From positions 22,928-86,927 of the forward strand of contig CAYPIE010000017.1 of assembly GCA_964410665.1 (NCBI GenBank): DNA of 64,000 bases, in the 5' to 3' direction. Made by a program: the position numbers and the translations under genes. Below are positions 18,530-28,181 of this stretch, piece by piece. The notes under the pieces are model-generated. The model was not told the DNA's origin. It saw nothing but the letters and a program-made list of their open reading frames with translations, and did no database searches. Source of the stretch: CAYPIE01 sp964410665 (GTDB taxonomy: Bacteria; Planctomycetota; Planctomycetia; Gemmatales; Gemmataceae). Within the stretch, counting starts at the first letter, position 1. Each line of letters begins with the position of its first letter.

Positions 18530-19657
18530 TCAGACGAACTCATCCTCCGGGGGTGGAGCCGCGGCAAGCTTGTTCAGCCAGTCGTCCACCTGTTCATGGC
18601 TCAGGTGCTCCTCAACATGGAACTCTGCCGGCATGTTGGGGAACCGCCGGCCCGCGTTCCAGGCACGCTGGTAGGGCGGTGCCCCGAGCAGCACCACCCG
18701 CGTCCCCTCGAACGGTAGAATGTCCGCCGGCCGCCCCTCGTTCCAAACCCACCACCGGGCCCCGTCCATGCCTTCGGGCAACCCCATCTCAGGGGTCAAC
18801 GCCGGCCAGTTGAATAGGTTGAACACGCCGCTGACACTCGAATGGGTATCATCGACTGGCTGGTCGAGCGCGGCCGCCACCACCTCCGGCTCGGGCGACT
18901 CCCCGGGCAGAAACCCCGCCGCTTCATCGCCGATCAGCCGGCCCATGATCAGCGTGTGCAGCTGGAAGTTGTCGGCCACCCCGACGATGCGGACGCGGAA
19001 GCCACGTCGGCTGGCCAAATGAAGGATAATCAGCGGTTCATCGTCCAGCACCAACAGCATGTCCATCAGAAAGGACGCGCGGCCGTGGTACGGGGCCAAC
19101 CGGTGTGCGGCCAGTATCAGGTCCTCGTGGCCGGCATAATGACGTCGCGATTCCTTGGACAGGGACAGCATGGCGATCGCGGCCAACCCGAGCGGGTCCA
19201 GCGCCATGAAGGCGTTGGCTTGCACCGGCATGGTCGGCCCGATCTGCTCACCGAACCGCTCGACCGCGTCTTCCTCCTCATCCTCCTCCGTGGCGGACTC
19301 GCCTTGCTCCGACGGGGCATGGGCATGTTGCGCGGCTTCCTCACACGCCTCGACATACAGGGTGGCCTCCGCGAAGGCCTCTGGCAGGCGTTGCATGATC
19401 GGCTCGGTGGCGAGCAGCGGGTCAGCCCCGTTCTCGACCATGGCGCCGCAGCACAGAGCCACCAGGGAGGCGACCGGGAGGATCGCCTCTTCGATCAGCG
19501 GCAGCATCCGCTGGATCTCCTCATTGAGTTCCTCGGACTCGGCCTGGTCGAGCTGCTCGAACACCGTTTGCGCTGCTTGCTGCAGGTCGGCGAAATCCGG
19601 TTCCTCGGTCGAACCGGCCACGATCAGGTCGGTGACAGCGTTCTTCAAGTTGCTCAT
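18530..19657 (-). CDS. Acidic protein of unknown function
   Basis: About 375 residues from the ATG at 19657 (GGGGAG just upstream); a longer frame starts at 19705. The N-terminal half is helical and acidic (ADLQQAAQTVFEQLDQAESEELNEE), with an Asp/Glu run SATEEDEEEDAVERFGEQ near residue 140. The C-terminal half is alpha/beta with RGFRVRIVGVADNFQLHTLI and GTRVVLLGAPPYQRAWN. No signal peptide or membrane segment, so cytoplasmic. Codon choice looks more GC-biased than in genes before 15 kb. Not recognised; possibly co-transcribed with the glycosyltransferase downstream. Confidence 0.75.
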   Translation of the reverse strand: MSNLKNAVTDLIVAGSTEEPDFADLQQAAQTVFEQLDQAESEELNEEIQRMLPLIEEAILPVASLVALCCGAMVENGADPLLATEPIMQRLPEAFAEATLYVEACEEAAQHAHAPSEQGESATEEDEEEDAVERFGEQIGPTMPVQANAFMALDPLGLAAIAMLSLSKESRRHYAGHEDLILAAHRLAPYHGRASFLMDMLLVLDDEPLIILHLASRRGFRVRIVGVADNFQLHTLIMGRLIGDEAAGFLPGESPEPEVVAAALDQPVDDTHSSVSGVFNLFNWPALTPEMGLPEGMDGARWWVWNEGRPADILPFEGTRVVLLGAPPYQRAWNAGRRFPNMPAEFHVEEHLSHEQVDDWLNKLAAAPPPEDEFV

Positions 19658-20169
19658 CGGGCTCCCCGAAGCGGGTAGTTTCAGCGGGTCGCGGCCGTCG
19701 ACCATAGGTCCAGCGGCCGCATACCAAAGTTCTTATCCTGACCGGAGCGATGTCCCGCCGCAACCCCCATCGGAACCGGGCCAGTACATATTATTACTAT
19801 TTATACCATTCAATCCTTTCGACTGGCCGCCTCTCGCGTTGTCCGGCCTGTAAACGGACTACGGGTTGTCTGGAATGCGGCCACTGCGCCAGTCCTGGTA
19901 GCAAGACTTAAACAACCGGATTGGAGTGATCTAAAGGCTCTATCAAGCTCATCTGTTACCCGGAAACTTCAATAAGCAGCGAGCGTCACAAAGCTGCTGA
20001 AACCGCCGGCCAGCCCTGGCCGATTTCCCCAAGTCAAGCGTGAAATTGACTTTGCACAACTTACCCAGACGGTAACATCGCTAGCGTAGATGAGTCACGT
20101 TCCACAAAACAATCGTGTCTTAAGCCAGGATTCGCTCGACGGACGGTCGGCCTTCTAAAACTGGCGAAG
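19658..20169. other. Intergenic stretch, partly AT-rich
   Basis: About 510 bases between divergent genes. It holds an AT-rich patch near 19785-19810 (runs of tatt/tact), which probably marks promoter DNA, and a small palindrome GGCCAGCCCTGGCC near 20011. No RNA gene or small ORF could be supported. Confidence 0.4.
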
Positions 20170-21714
20170 ATGAGTGGGGGTATGATGATTACGATGAAGC
20201 AAGCCCTGGCCCCCCTGGAGGCCCTGGAAGACCGCATCACCCCGGCGTTGACCGCCATCGAGCTATCCTCGTTCCTGTTTATCCGCGGAATTCCCGAGGG
20301 CGCACTTACCATTACCGCCGTTGCCGACAATGAGGTGACGATCTCGGACAGCCAAACGCTGTCCGTGACCCTGCCAGTGCCGGAGAATCTCTACATCCAG
20401 CTGTTCCGGCGGCCCACCCCGGATCCCACGGGACAGGTGATCGTCGACCTGAACTCGTTCACGCTCACCGGTAACGTGATCCTCGACCTCGGCCGGGGCG
20501 ATGCGAACCCGGATCCGATTGAGAACGAGGTCATTTTCCGTGACGGCACCATCGGCGGCGACTTCACCGTGCTGCGTGGTGACGGGCGAGAAACTGTCCG
20601 TCTAGGCGACCTCAACGGCTTGGGGGAGGATCTCGCCGTCGGGGGTAATGCAACCCTGGTAACCCGGCCCTCGCCGAGCTCCTTCTTCGGCGGGGATAAC
20701 TTCATCCTGGAACCCGGATCGGAGATCCAGGGCGACCTACGGACCACTTTCGTCGACTCAGTCCTAGTCGGTGGGTTCGCCGCCACCGCCCGGATCGGCG
20801 GCGACGTGGAGATCCGTAACCCCGGCCCGGCCACTCTCGACGTCAATCTGCTCGGGGTGATCGACGGGGACACCACCGTCATCGGCTCGGACAACGCCGA
20901 CTTCTTCGACGTCGGCGGTACCGGGATGAGCGTCCTGGGCGGCGATCTCATCCTGAACCTACTCAGCAGCCCCCCACTCGGGGACTTTATCACCTTCGGG
21001 GCGGAAGCAACCATCCTGGGGAACGTCGATGTCCGTACCGGTAACGGGGATGAGTTCTTCGAGTTCGCCTCGACGGTCGGCGGCAACGTTTCGGTCGACT
21101 TCGGGGACGGGGCCGACCTGATCGGCTTCCTGGGCGGGGACATCCAGGGCAACCTGCTGGTCCGCAATGGTCTGGGCACGCCCTTATTCGATCCGTTCGG
21201 CACCGATGTAGCCGGGGACCTCACCGTGGAAGTCAGCGAGGGGGACGAGGTATTCGAGTTCGCCCCGGTGGCCAGTCTAGGCGGGTCATTCACCTTCCGC
21301 GGGGCCAACGGGGTCAAGCAGGTCGACAACGCGGTGATCGACCTGCACGATGTCCTAATCGACGTCGGCAACGGTGCCAACGACAGCCTACTAACCCTGG
21401 ACGGGGTAGCAGTACTGGGAGACCTCACCATCCGCGTCGGCAACGGCGGCAACCAGGTGACGCTGTCCAACAACGCCTCTGTGTCCGGCCGGCTCCGCTT
21501 CAACGGGGGCAATGGCGACGACAGCCTGTTGATCAGCACCAATCAAGCTTTACTGGTCGATGTCAGCATGCATGCCGGGAATGACCTGGTCGACTTCACC
21601 AGCTCCACCGCCGGCGTGCAAGGCTTACTTGATGGCGGCGTCGGCGACGATACGCTGACCCAAGGGGGCGTGACCTTCGCCGGGATCATCACCATCACTG
21701 GATTTGAGAACTGA
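20170..21714 (+). CDS. Surface protein with planctomycete LE-x-R-x-x-P N-terminal motif and beta-solenoid-like repeats
   Basis: 514 residues. The N-terminus has no normal signal peptide; instead it has LAPLEALEDRITPA at residues about 13-26, a motif found at the start of many large planctomycete proteins. From residue 90 to 500 it is built of about 20-26-residue imperfect repeats centred on GG-x-hydrophobic strands, such as IGGDFTVLRGDG, ILGNVDVRTGNGDEFFEF, VGGNVSVDFGDGADLIGF, VLGDLTIRVGNGGNQVTL and VSGRLRFNGGNGDDSLLI. This indicates a right-handed beta-solenoid (pectate-lyase/adhesin type) with Asp/Asn-Gly turns that could bind calcium. No catalytic residues recognised. Several in-frame ATGs lie within the first 9 codons; the exact start is uncertain. 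It converges on a strong hairpin. Confidence 0.8.
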   Translation: MSGGMMITMKQALAPLEALEDRITPALTAIELSSFLFIRGIPEGALTITAVADNEVTISDSQTLSVTLPVPENLYIQLFRRPTPDPTGQVIVDLNSFTLTGNVILDLGRGDANPDPIENEVIFRDGTIGGDFTVLRGDGRETVRLGDLNGLGEDLAVGGNATLVTRPSPSSFFGGDNFILEPGSEIQGDLRTTFVDSVLVGGFAATARIGGDVEIRNPGPATLDVNLLGVIDGDTTVIGSDNADFFDVGGTGMSVLGGDLILNLLSSPPLGDFITFGAEATILGNVDVRTGNGDEFFEFASTVGGNVSVDFGDGADLIGFLGGDIQGNLLVRNGLGTPLFDPFGTDVAGDLTVEVSEGDEVFEFAPVASLGGSFTFRGANGVKQVDNAVIDLHDVLIDVGNGANDSLLTLDGVAVLGDLTIRVGNGGNQVTLSNNASVSGRLRFNGGNGDDSLLISTNQALLVDVSMHAGNDLVDFTSSTAGVQGLLDGGVGDDTLTQGGVTFAGIITITGFEN

Positions 21715-21726
21715 GCTGGGAGGAGC

Positions 21727-21769
21727 AGCGTGTCGGGGATAACGGACCTCCGTATGTCCCCGACACGCT
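21727..21769. terminator. Bidirectional hairpin terminator
   Basis: Perfect 13-bp inverted repeat AGCGTGTCGGGGA / TCCCCGACACGCT around a 17-base loop, which itself contains CGGA-cct-CCG-like pairing. It sits between the ends of two convergent surface-protein genes and is followed on the plus strand by ctttc. Confidence 0.7.
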
Positions 21770-21790
21770 CTTTCATCCGATCGCGAATGA

Positions 21791-24700
21791 TCAGAGCGGC
21801 GGCAGCTGCGAACGATACCGTTTCAAGAACTCGCGATAGTCGAACCCGTCGATCACACAGTCGCCGTCGAAATCAAAGTACGCGCGATAGTTGGCCATGC
21901 CGATCCGCGAGCGATACGACTGGCGGAAGGTTGCCAAATCGACCGAATCGCTGACCCGGTTGCTCAGACTATCCCCCCGACGGGTGTCGGCAGCGTCGCC
22001 GAAAAAGCGCCAGAAGGTGAGCACGTCGCCGGGGGCGCCGTTGACGTTTGCACCGATCTCACCGCCAAGATCAGTCACATCCATCTGGTAATTCCCATCG
22101 GACAGGCCGCCAAATTCGGTGCCTGGGCCGGTGAAGCCGAGAACAACCTCATAAATCTCGTTAATCTGGTCATAGCGAGCCCCGACCTGTTGCACCGTGA
22201 CCGAACCGGTATAACCTGGTTCCCCAAGCTTCTGCAGATCGATCCCATAATTGTTAAAGACATCGAGCAGCGTAAACCCGTCGAACTGGAGCACGATGTA
22301 GCGCATCACCGAACTCTGCCCGCCCGTCGGGCTAACGTCACTGGCCAGCATGTGGACGCCGAGGTCCGGGCCGCATGGCTCCAGAGGGTTGTCAGCGGTA
22401 AGCGGGACTTCACCGCCGATCAGATCCACGTTGCCGCCGGGGTTGGCGAACAGGACCAGGCCCTGGGTGTTGTTGTCCAGGTCATGGAAGACCAACCGTT
22501 CGATGTCGGCTACCTCGGTAGTGCCGAAGTCGTTATTCTGCGCGGGGACATCCATACGGCCGTACTGTGGGCCGAACCGAGCATAAGAGTTGGACAGTTC
22601 GGGGTCCTGCCGCGGGAAGCGAGCGGTCCCAGTGTTCAGGTTGCGGATCGCTTGCGACTCACCTGGGTTCACCGGGTTGGTGGTGGTTGGCACAAACGGT
22701 TGATAACCCAGGAATCGGTTGCCGCCAGTGCTGACCCCGAGTCCGGTGATATCGCCGTATAACGGGGCGATCGCGGCCACCTGTCCGGCATCGACGATGC
22801 CGCCCTGGCGGACGAGCAGACCGGTCTCGGCGTTGTTGCTCAGATCGTTGCCCTGGACCAGGGCAGTCCCGCCCTTGACCTCGATGCCGACCCGGTTGTC
22901 GGTGAGCACATTATCGATCAGGCGGCCGCTGGCCCCGGCCTCGACGCAGATGCCGACGCCGCCGGGGCGGGTGATGTCGAGCCCGCTGACCAGGACGTTG
23001 GTCGCCCCGGGCTGTAAGACGACGCTGCGGAAGTCGATGCTGCCGGTGCCACCGCCGGTCAGGCTGGTGTCGGGACCAGTCACCAACACGTCGCCGCCGA
23101 GGCCGCCGTGCGTACCGGTCAGCGCGAGGGTGCCGCCGGCGAGAGTAGTTGTGCCGAGATAGTCCGAGGCTCCACTCAGAGTCAGCGTGCCCGCCCCATC
23201 CTTGACCAGGGAGCCATCTCCGGTTACCGGCCCCTGGAGGATGCCGCCACCGAGGACCAGCGTGCCATCGGTTCCCAGCTGGACCGTGCTGCCGCCTGGG
23301 CCGGACAGCTGGTCAACAAGTACCCGGGCATCGTCCCGGACCACCAGCGTGACGTTGTCCGGCAGCGTAATGGCCTCGGGGTATTTGCCGTCGGCGACGA
23401 CAATGGTCCCGCCGGTAGTCGCTAGAGCGTCGATCGCTCCCTGAATGGTCGGGAATGCGTCGCCGCCCTCGAGACCTGATCCGTCGCCGTTGTCAAACGG
23501 GTTAAAGTAGTTGGCAGGACCACTGCCGTCGGGATCATTACCGGTCGGGATCCCGGACCAGTCATCGTCGACATAGACGGTGGTAGGCCGGGTGACGGTA
23601 ATGGTGAACGTCTCGGTGTCGGTGCCGCCGTCGTCATCGGTAACGATCACCGTCACGGTGTTGATCCCGGCATGATAGGCGTCCCAGGTCAACGGGATGT
23701 CCACTCCCTTGCTCACCGCGCTGCCGTTGATGAAGAATGTGCCGCCGGGGCGGTCGTTGATGCTGACAACTGCAGTCCAGGTGTCGTCGCCGGGGTCAGT
23801 GAACGAGAAGGTGTCGCTGAAACGGTCGCCGAAGGTCAGGTTGGCGTCCGCGGGGACACTCACGACCGGGGGCGCGTTCTGAACCTCGATGTCGGTGGTC
23901 CGCTCGGTAGAGCCACCGTCCTTGTCGGTAATGACCGCCCGGACGGTGCGGACGTCAGGGCCGTCAGACAGGAAGCTAGCCGGGACTGTGACCAAGCTCG
24001 AGGTAACGTTCGTCAACTCGAAGACACCGTTGTTATCGAAGTCGTAGGAGTAGGTAAAGCCGGCTGCAACATCCGCGTTGGCCGGGTCGCTCTGGCCGGT
24101 GAAGGTGACCGTCGTCGTGCTCCCCTCGACCACCGGACCGCCGTTGACGAGCAGAGCGGTCGGCGGCAAGTTGACTACGTCGATGATGAAGACCTGGGTC
24201 GTGCTACCCCCCTGCCCGTCCTGGACTTGGACGGTGATCGGGTGGCTGTCCGGGCCGTCCAGGAGGGATGGGTTGGCAACCGTCACCACGCCAGTAGCGG
24301 GGTCAATCTGGAAGCGGCCGCCGGCGTCATCCAGCAGTCCAAAGGTCGGCGTGCCGTCGGGGTCGCTGGCAGTGGCAGTGATGCCCACTGGAGTGCCGGC
24401 AGAGACCCCCTCGTCCACGATGTTCGCCGCGGCATCGCCGTCAGTCGGGATAGTGGGGCCGTCGTTGACGCCGGTGATGACGATGCTGACCGTCGCGGTA
24501 TCGCTGCCGCCCTGCCCGTCGCTGACGCTGTAGGTGAAGGTCTCGGTGACGGCGTCGCCCGGGCCAAGGTTCTCGTAGGCCCCCTGCGGGTCGACGCTGA
24601 CGCTGCCATCGCTGCCGAACACCACCTGGCCGCCGCCCGGTAAGGGGATCGGGATACCGACGTTGCCAGCGCCCCCGTTGATGGCGGTGACCGTCAACGG

Positions 24701-27700
24701 GTCACCGTCATCGTCGCTGTCTGCCCCGCTGCCATTGTCATCGAACAGATTGCCGAAACCCGGCGTGTCCTCGTCGGTGCTGATCCGATCGTCCTGAGCA
24801 ACCGGCGCGAAGTCATCGTTGCGGATAATCCCGGTGGCAGGCGTGCCGAGGTCGATGTCGTTGGACAGCGACTGCAGGATCAGTTCGAAGGTTTCGTCGC
24901 TCTCCAGGGCGGTCTCCGGGGTCACGCTCACGGTCACCGTCTGCGTCTCGCCGACCGTGCCGTTGAAGCTCAGCGTGCCGGACGCCGCAGCATAGTCGCT
25001 CCCGGCAATTGCCGTCCCGTCAGTAGTCGTGAAGTCGACGTTGAATCCGCCCAGGACCGCGCTTCCGCTCACGACCTCGAAGGTCAGGTCGGTGGACCCG
25101 GTGTCCCCCTCGTCCACCGCGACGTCGGCGACGCTCAGCGTTGTCTGCAAGTCGGTGACCTGTACCGATAGGATCTGGGTGTCGAAGCCGCCACGGCCGT
25201 CGGAGACGGTGACCTCAACCTCGTAGGCGTTGTCGGCGTCGGTGTCGGCGGGGTTCTCGAAGTCCGGTGGGACGGCAAAGGTGAGCACTCCGGTGTCGGG
25301 GTCGACGGTAAATGAACCCGCGTCCGCGCCGCCACTGATGGTAAAGGTGAGCGGATCGCCCTCTGGGTCGGTGGCCGTGACCGTGGTGACCGCGGTGCTG
25401 TTCTCCGGGACGCTCACCGTTGCAGTGGGACCGCCGCCGTTGCTGGTGATGTCCGGCCGACCCTGGACGGTGACGGTTAGGGTCGCGGTGTCGAGGCTAA
25501 ACGGCCCCCCGGTCCCGTCGATGTTGAAGACAGTCAGGGTGACGGTGGCGTTGGAGAAAGCGCCGAAGCCGTCGCTAGTGGTGTAGGTGAAGGAGTCGAG
25601 TCCGGAAAAGCCCAGGTTCGGTGTGTATTCGAAGTTGCCACCGCCCAGGTCCACCAGGGTGCCATTAGTGGGCATGCTATTCGCGGTGACCGTGAGCGGG
25701 TCGCCCTCCAGGTCAACGTCGTTGTTGAGGATGTTGAAGGTGCGCGGCTGGTCCTGAATCACGTTGACGGGGTCGTCATTGGCCTGGACCGAGGCTGAGC
25801 TGAACGGAGCGATGTAGGAGATCCCACCCCCCTGGTCGAAGGCGGAGAAGATCTGGATCTGGGAGAAGGCGGTGGCGTTGACGCGGTACTCGTCCTGGGG
25901 TGGCAGCGAGTAACTGATCACTCGCAGGTCGGGCCGGCCGGGAACGAGCTGCGGGCTGCCAAGCGGTGGTTGTACCGCGCTGTCCGCTTCCCGGGTCACC
26001 TCCAGGCTCGCGGCCGCGAAGTCGGTGGTGACAAAGTTGACCCGGACCGGGTTGGTGCCGCTAGGGATCGGCGTGCGGAACCGGTACTGCCCCTGGCCAT
26101 TGGGGTTGACCGGTCCGACCAGGGCAAAACCGTTTTCGCCACGGTCGTTGTTCGCTCCGCCGGTCTGGAAGACGTAGACCGGCTGGTCGGCGGTGATCGA
26201 GAAGATGGCAAAGTCACTGCTTCCAGCGGCCCGCAGGTTGAACCGGGCGACCCCGCCGGGTTGCGCGATCGTCTGCATTTCCGTGCCACCGCCCGGTCGG
26301 CTGAGGGTCACCGTGGTGTTTGGCACCGTGGCGATCACCTCGACCACATCGGGGTCGCTGTTGCCGCGGACCACGACATAGTCGGTCCCGACCCGCTCGA
26401 CCGGAACCAACTGATCCCAGCCGTTATCGATCGCTCCGCCGGCGCCTCGGGAACCGAAGGTACCAGTCGAAACCACGACCTGACGATTGGATGCGATGCG
26501 AGATCCGGTCAGACTGACGACGTCTCCCTGATCGGCGGGGGCCGCCACCATGTATGTCTCCCCGGCGTTGAGGGTGACGGTGACCGTTGACAGCCCTGTA
26601 CCGCGCCAGTTCCAGCCCTGGCCCGGAGGCCGCTCAATGGTGACCTGGGTGTTGTCGAGTAAGGCCATTACCGAGATGATCGAAGCACCGCCACCTTCCA
26701 GGTCGTCGGGGAAGAACATGGCGCCGGCATAAAACTCGGTACCGAAGCCCTCGACGCTCTTGGAGGTCAGAAACGACTGGCCGTTGCTATCTTCCTGAAT
26801 GATCTGAACGTTGATAGGCACCGCCCGGGCGCCAGGGGCAGGTGGATCCGAGCGGACGATGATGCCCCGGTCCTGGATGGTGTTCAAGTCGGTGGTGTGT
26901 CCCAGCAGTGGGTTGCCGCTGACGATCGGGTGTAGGTCAAGCTGGTAGGTGTCCCCGTCCGCAACCATAAAGCTGATTGGGGATATGGAAGTACCGGGAA
27001 ACTCGATCGTCCCGCTGGCCCCGCCGAGGACCTCGGTGTTGATCCACAGCTGGGTGGCTCGGTTGGCATGCGGGCCATTGGTACCGTTCGGGTTGGTGAT
27101 GAACCGGGGCGGGATGTAGTGCAGCGTCCGCGGGTTGGCGAAGCGGACGTCAACCCGAACGGTGGCCTGGTCGGTGTTGCCGTTGCCATCGTCCACCTCG
27201 TAGGTGAAGCTGTCGAAGCCGAGGAAGTCGGTATCCGGCGTGTAGGTGATGGTGTTGTCTGAGTTTACCACTGCCATCCCGTCGCCCGGCATGGTCAAGA
27301 TCATCGGCGTAAGCGGGTCATTCTGCGGGTCGACATCGTTACTAAGCACGTCGATGGTCACAGGCGTATTTAGCAGTGTGCTGATCACATCATCGTTGGC
27401 CTGCGTCGGGTCTGGGCTCTCATTGACGGCATAGGTCAACACGTCCATGCCAAAAAAGCCGGCGTTTGGCGTATAGCGAATGGTGCCATCGACGTTGACC
27501 GAGGCGGTGCCGTTCGCTGGGCCCGAGCCTATCAACACCTGTACATCATCCAGCGAAGCACCAAAGTCATCCGTGTCATTGGCTAATACTGCGAAGTCGG
27601 CTGGAGTGATTTCGCCGGTGCTGCCAAAATCATCCATCAAATTCGCAGGAGTCGTGCGGCATTCGAGAACGTCGACGAGCAATCGCGTTCGGGGGTTGCG

Positions 27701-27712
27701 CGGAGCAGGCAT
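21791..27712 (-). CDS. Giant multidomain adhesin-like surface protein with C-terminal dockerin-like domain
   Basis: 1,973 residues from the ATG at 27712; the open frame extends further to 28153, but that part is not protein-like. Order (approximate residues): LE-x-R motif LLVDVLECRTTPANL 10-25; cadherin-like/Ig blocks 35-190 (VLSNDVDPQNDPLT); a large IgGFc-binding-like region 195-630; a cadherin-like block 640-735 (ILNNDVDLEGDPLTV); a cadherin repeat 755-855; a Calx-beta domain 856-970 (FTTTDGTAIAGSDYAAASG); a VCBS-like repeat 970-1085; another cadherin-like repeat to 1177; two PKD-like domains to 1374; a beta-helix with an autotransporter-type repeat 1377-1670 (LVKDGAGTLTLSGASDY); and a dockerin/EF-hand-like end (FDFDGDCVIDGFDYREFL). 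Calcium-binding extracellular adhesion or matrix role is inferred. No signal peptide is obvious. Confidence 0.85.
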   Translation of the reverse strand: MPAPRNPRTRLLVDVLECRTTPANLMDDFGSTGEITPADFAVLANDTDDFGASLDDVQVLIGSGPANGTASVNVDGTIRYTPNAGFFGMDVLTYAVNESPDPTQANDDVISTLLNTPVTIDVLSNDVDPQNDPLTPMILTMPGDGMAVVNSDNTITYTPDTDFLGFDSFTYEVDDGNGNTDQATVRVDVRFANPRTLHYIPPRFITNPNGTNGPHANRATQLWINTEVLGGASGTIEFPGTSISPISFMVADGDTYQLDLHPIVSGNPLLGHTTDLNTIQDRGIIVRSDPPAPGARAVPINVQIIQEDSNGQSFLTSKSVEGFGTEFYAGAMFFPDDLEGGGASIISVMALLDNTQVTIERPPGQGWNWRGTGLSTVTVTLNAGETYMVAAPADQGDVVSLTGSRIASNRQVVVSTGTFGSRGAGGAIDNGWDQLVPVERVGTDYVVVRGNSDPDVVEVIATVPNTTVTLSRPGGGTEMQTIAQPGGVARFNLRAAGSSDFAIFSITADQPVYVFQTGGANNDRGENGFALVGPVNPNGQGQYRFRTPIPSGTNPVRVNFVTTDFAAASLEVTREADSAVQPPLGSPQLVPGRPDLRVISYSLPPQDEYRVNATAFSQIQIFSAFDQGGGISYIAPFSSASVQANDDPVNVIQDQPRTFNILNNDVDLEGDPLTVTANSMPTNGTLVDLGGGNFEYTPNLGFSGLDSFTYTTSDGFGAFSNATVTLTVFNIDGTGGPFSLDTATLTVTVQGRPDITSNGGGPTATVSVPENSTAVTTVTATDPEGDPLTFTISGGADAGSFTVDPDTGVLTFAVPPDFENPADTDADNAYEVEVTVSDGRGGFDTQILSVQVTDLQTTLSVADVAVDEGDTGSTDLTFEVVSGSAVLGGFNVDFTTTDGTAIAGSDYAAASGTLSFNGTVGETQTVTVSVTPETALESDETFELILQSLSNDIDLGTPATGIIRNDDFAPVAQDDRISTDEDTPGFGNLFDDNGSGADSDDDGDPLTVTAINGGAGNVGIPIPLPGGGQVVFGSDGSVSVDPQGAYENLGPGDAVTETFTYSVSDGQGGSDTATVSIVITGVNDGPTIPTDGDAAANIVDEGVSAGTPVGITATASDPDGTPTFGLLDDAGGRFQIDPATGVVTVANPSLLDGPDSHPITVQVQDGQGGSTTQVFIIDVVNLPPTALLVNGGPVVEGSTTTVTFTGQSDPANADVAAGFTYSYDFDNNGVFELTNVTSSLVTVPASFLSDGPDVRTVRAVITDKDGGSTERTTDIEVQNAPPVVSVPADANLTFGDRFSDTFSFTDPGDDTWTAVVSINDRPGGTFFINGSAVSKGVDIPLTWDAYHAGINTVTVIVTDDDGGTDTETFTITVTRPTTVYVDDDWSGIPTGNDPDGSGPANYFNPFDNGDGSGLEGGDAFPTIQGAIDALATTGGTIVVADGKYPEAITLPDNVTLVVRDDARVLVDQLSGPGGSTVQLGTDGTLVLGGGILQGPVTGDGSLVKDGAGTLTLSGASDYLGTTTLAGGTLALTGTHGGLGGDVLVTGPDTSLTGGGTGSIDFRSVVLQPGATNVLVSGLDITRPGGVGICVEAGASGRLIDNVLTDNRVGIEVKGGTALVQGNDLSNNAETGLLVRQGGIVDAGQVAAIAPLYGDITGLGVSTGGNRFLGYQPFVPTTTNPVNPGESQAIRNLNTGTARFPRQDPELSNSYARFGPQYGRMDVPAQNNDFGTTEVADIERLVFHDLDNNTQGLVLFANPGGNVDLIGGEVPLTADNPLEPCGPDLGVHMLASDVSPTGGQSSVMRYIVLQFDGFTLLDVFNNYGIDLQKLGEPGYTGSVTVQQVGARYDQINEIYEVVLGFTGPGTEFGGLSDGNYQMDVTDLGGEIGANVNGAPGDVLTFWRFFGDAADTRRGDSLSNRVSDSVDLATFRQSYRSRIGMANYRAYFDFDGDCVIDGFDYREFLKRYRSQLPPL

Positions 27713-28181
27713 GAGGGGGAAATCCCTGGAGAACCATGGGGAGTAAACAAGCAATGCGTCCAACCGGGAGCGAAGGCAACCACAGCGTTCTCTCCTGGAC
27801 CAGCCCGAGCGTTGAATCAGGTGATCAGGAAGTTGTTTTCTGCAGCCAAGTTTGCCCTGACTGCGTTGCTTCCGAGACCAGGATGCCAGCGAATTTCCCA
27901 GGTTGGACATGGGTAACGTGGAACACAATCCTGCTCCTTTCCACAGAAAATCTTTCAGGCAAGAAGCTTCCGTTCGCTTGCTTGCGAAGGTTCCAGGCCG
28001 TGAATGAATCGCGGATAAAATTCGCGCCTGCTCTTGAGATATACCCTCGACCTCGAGGCCGACAGGACTTCGGTTCGACGATGAAAGATGATCAGGAGAA
28101 TAATCCAGTGAGCACTGGAAGGTGCGGAGGAGAAGCCAGGCGCAGGATGACAACTCCCGGCTTCCCTGATCAAGAAGGAGC
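27713..28181. other. Intergenic region upstream of the giant gene
   Basis: About 470 bases between the end of the carbonic-anhydrase-like gene and the start of the giant gene, both on the minus strand. Open frames on both strands lack any protein-like pattern. It probably holds the giant gene's promoter; I found no convincing hairpin terminator. Confidence 0.4.

Noticed and set aside
20391..21542. 383-residue antisense frame
   Set aside because: Ser/Pro/Arg-rich shadow of the beta-solenoid gene; the plus frame has the N-terminal motif and repeats.
23672..24643. 323-residue plus-strand frame inside the giant gene
   Set aside because: Val/Asp/Arg-rich shadow; the minus frame carries Calx-beta, VCBS and PKD motifs.
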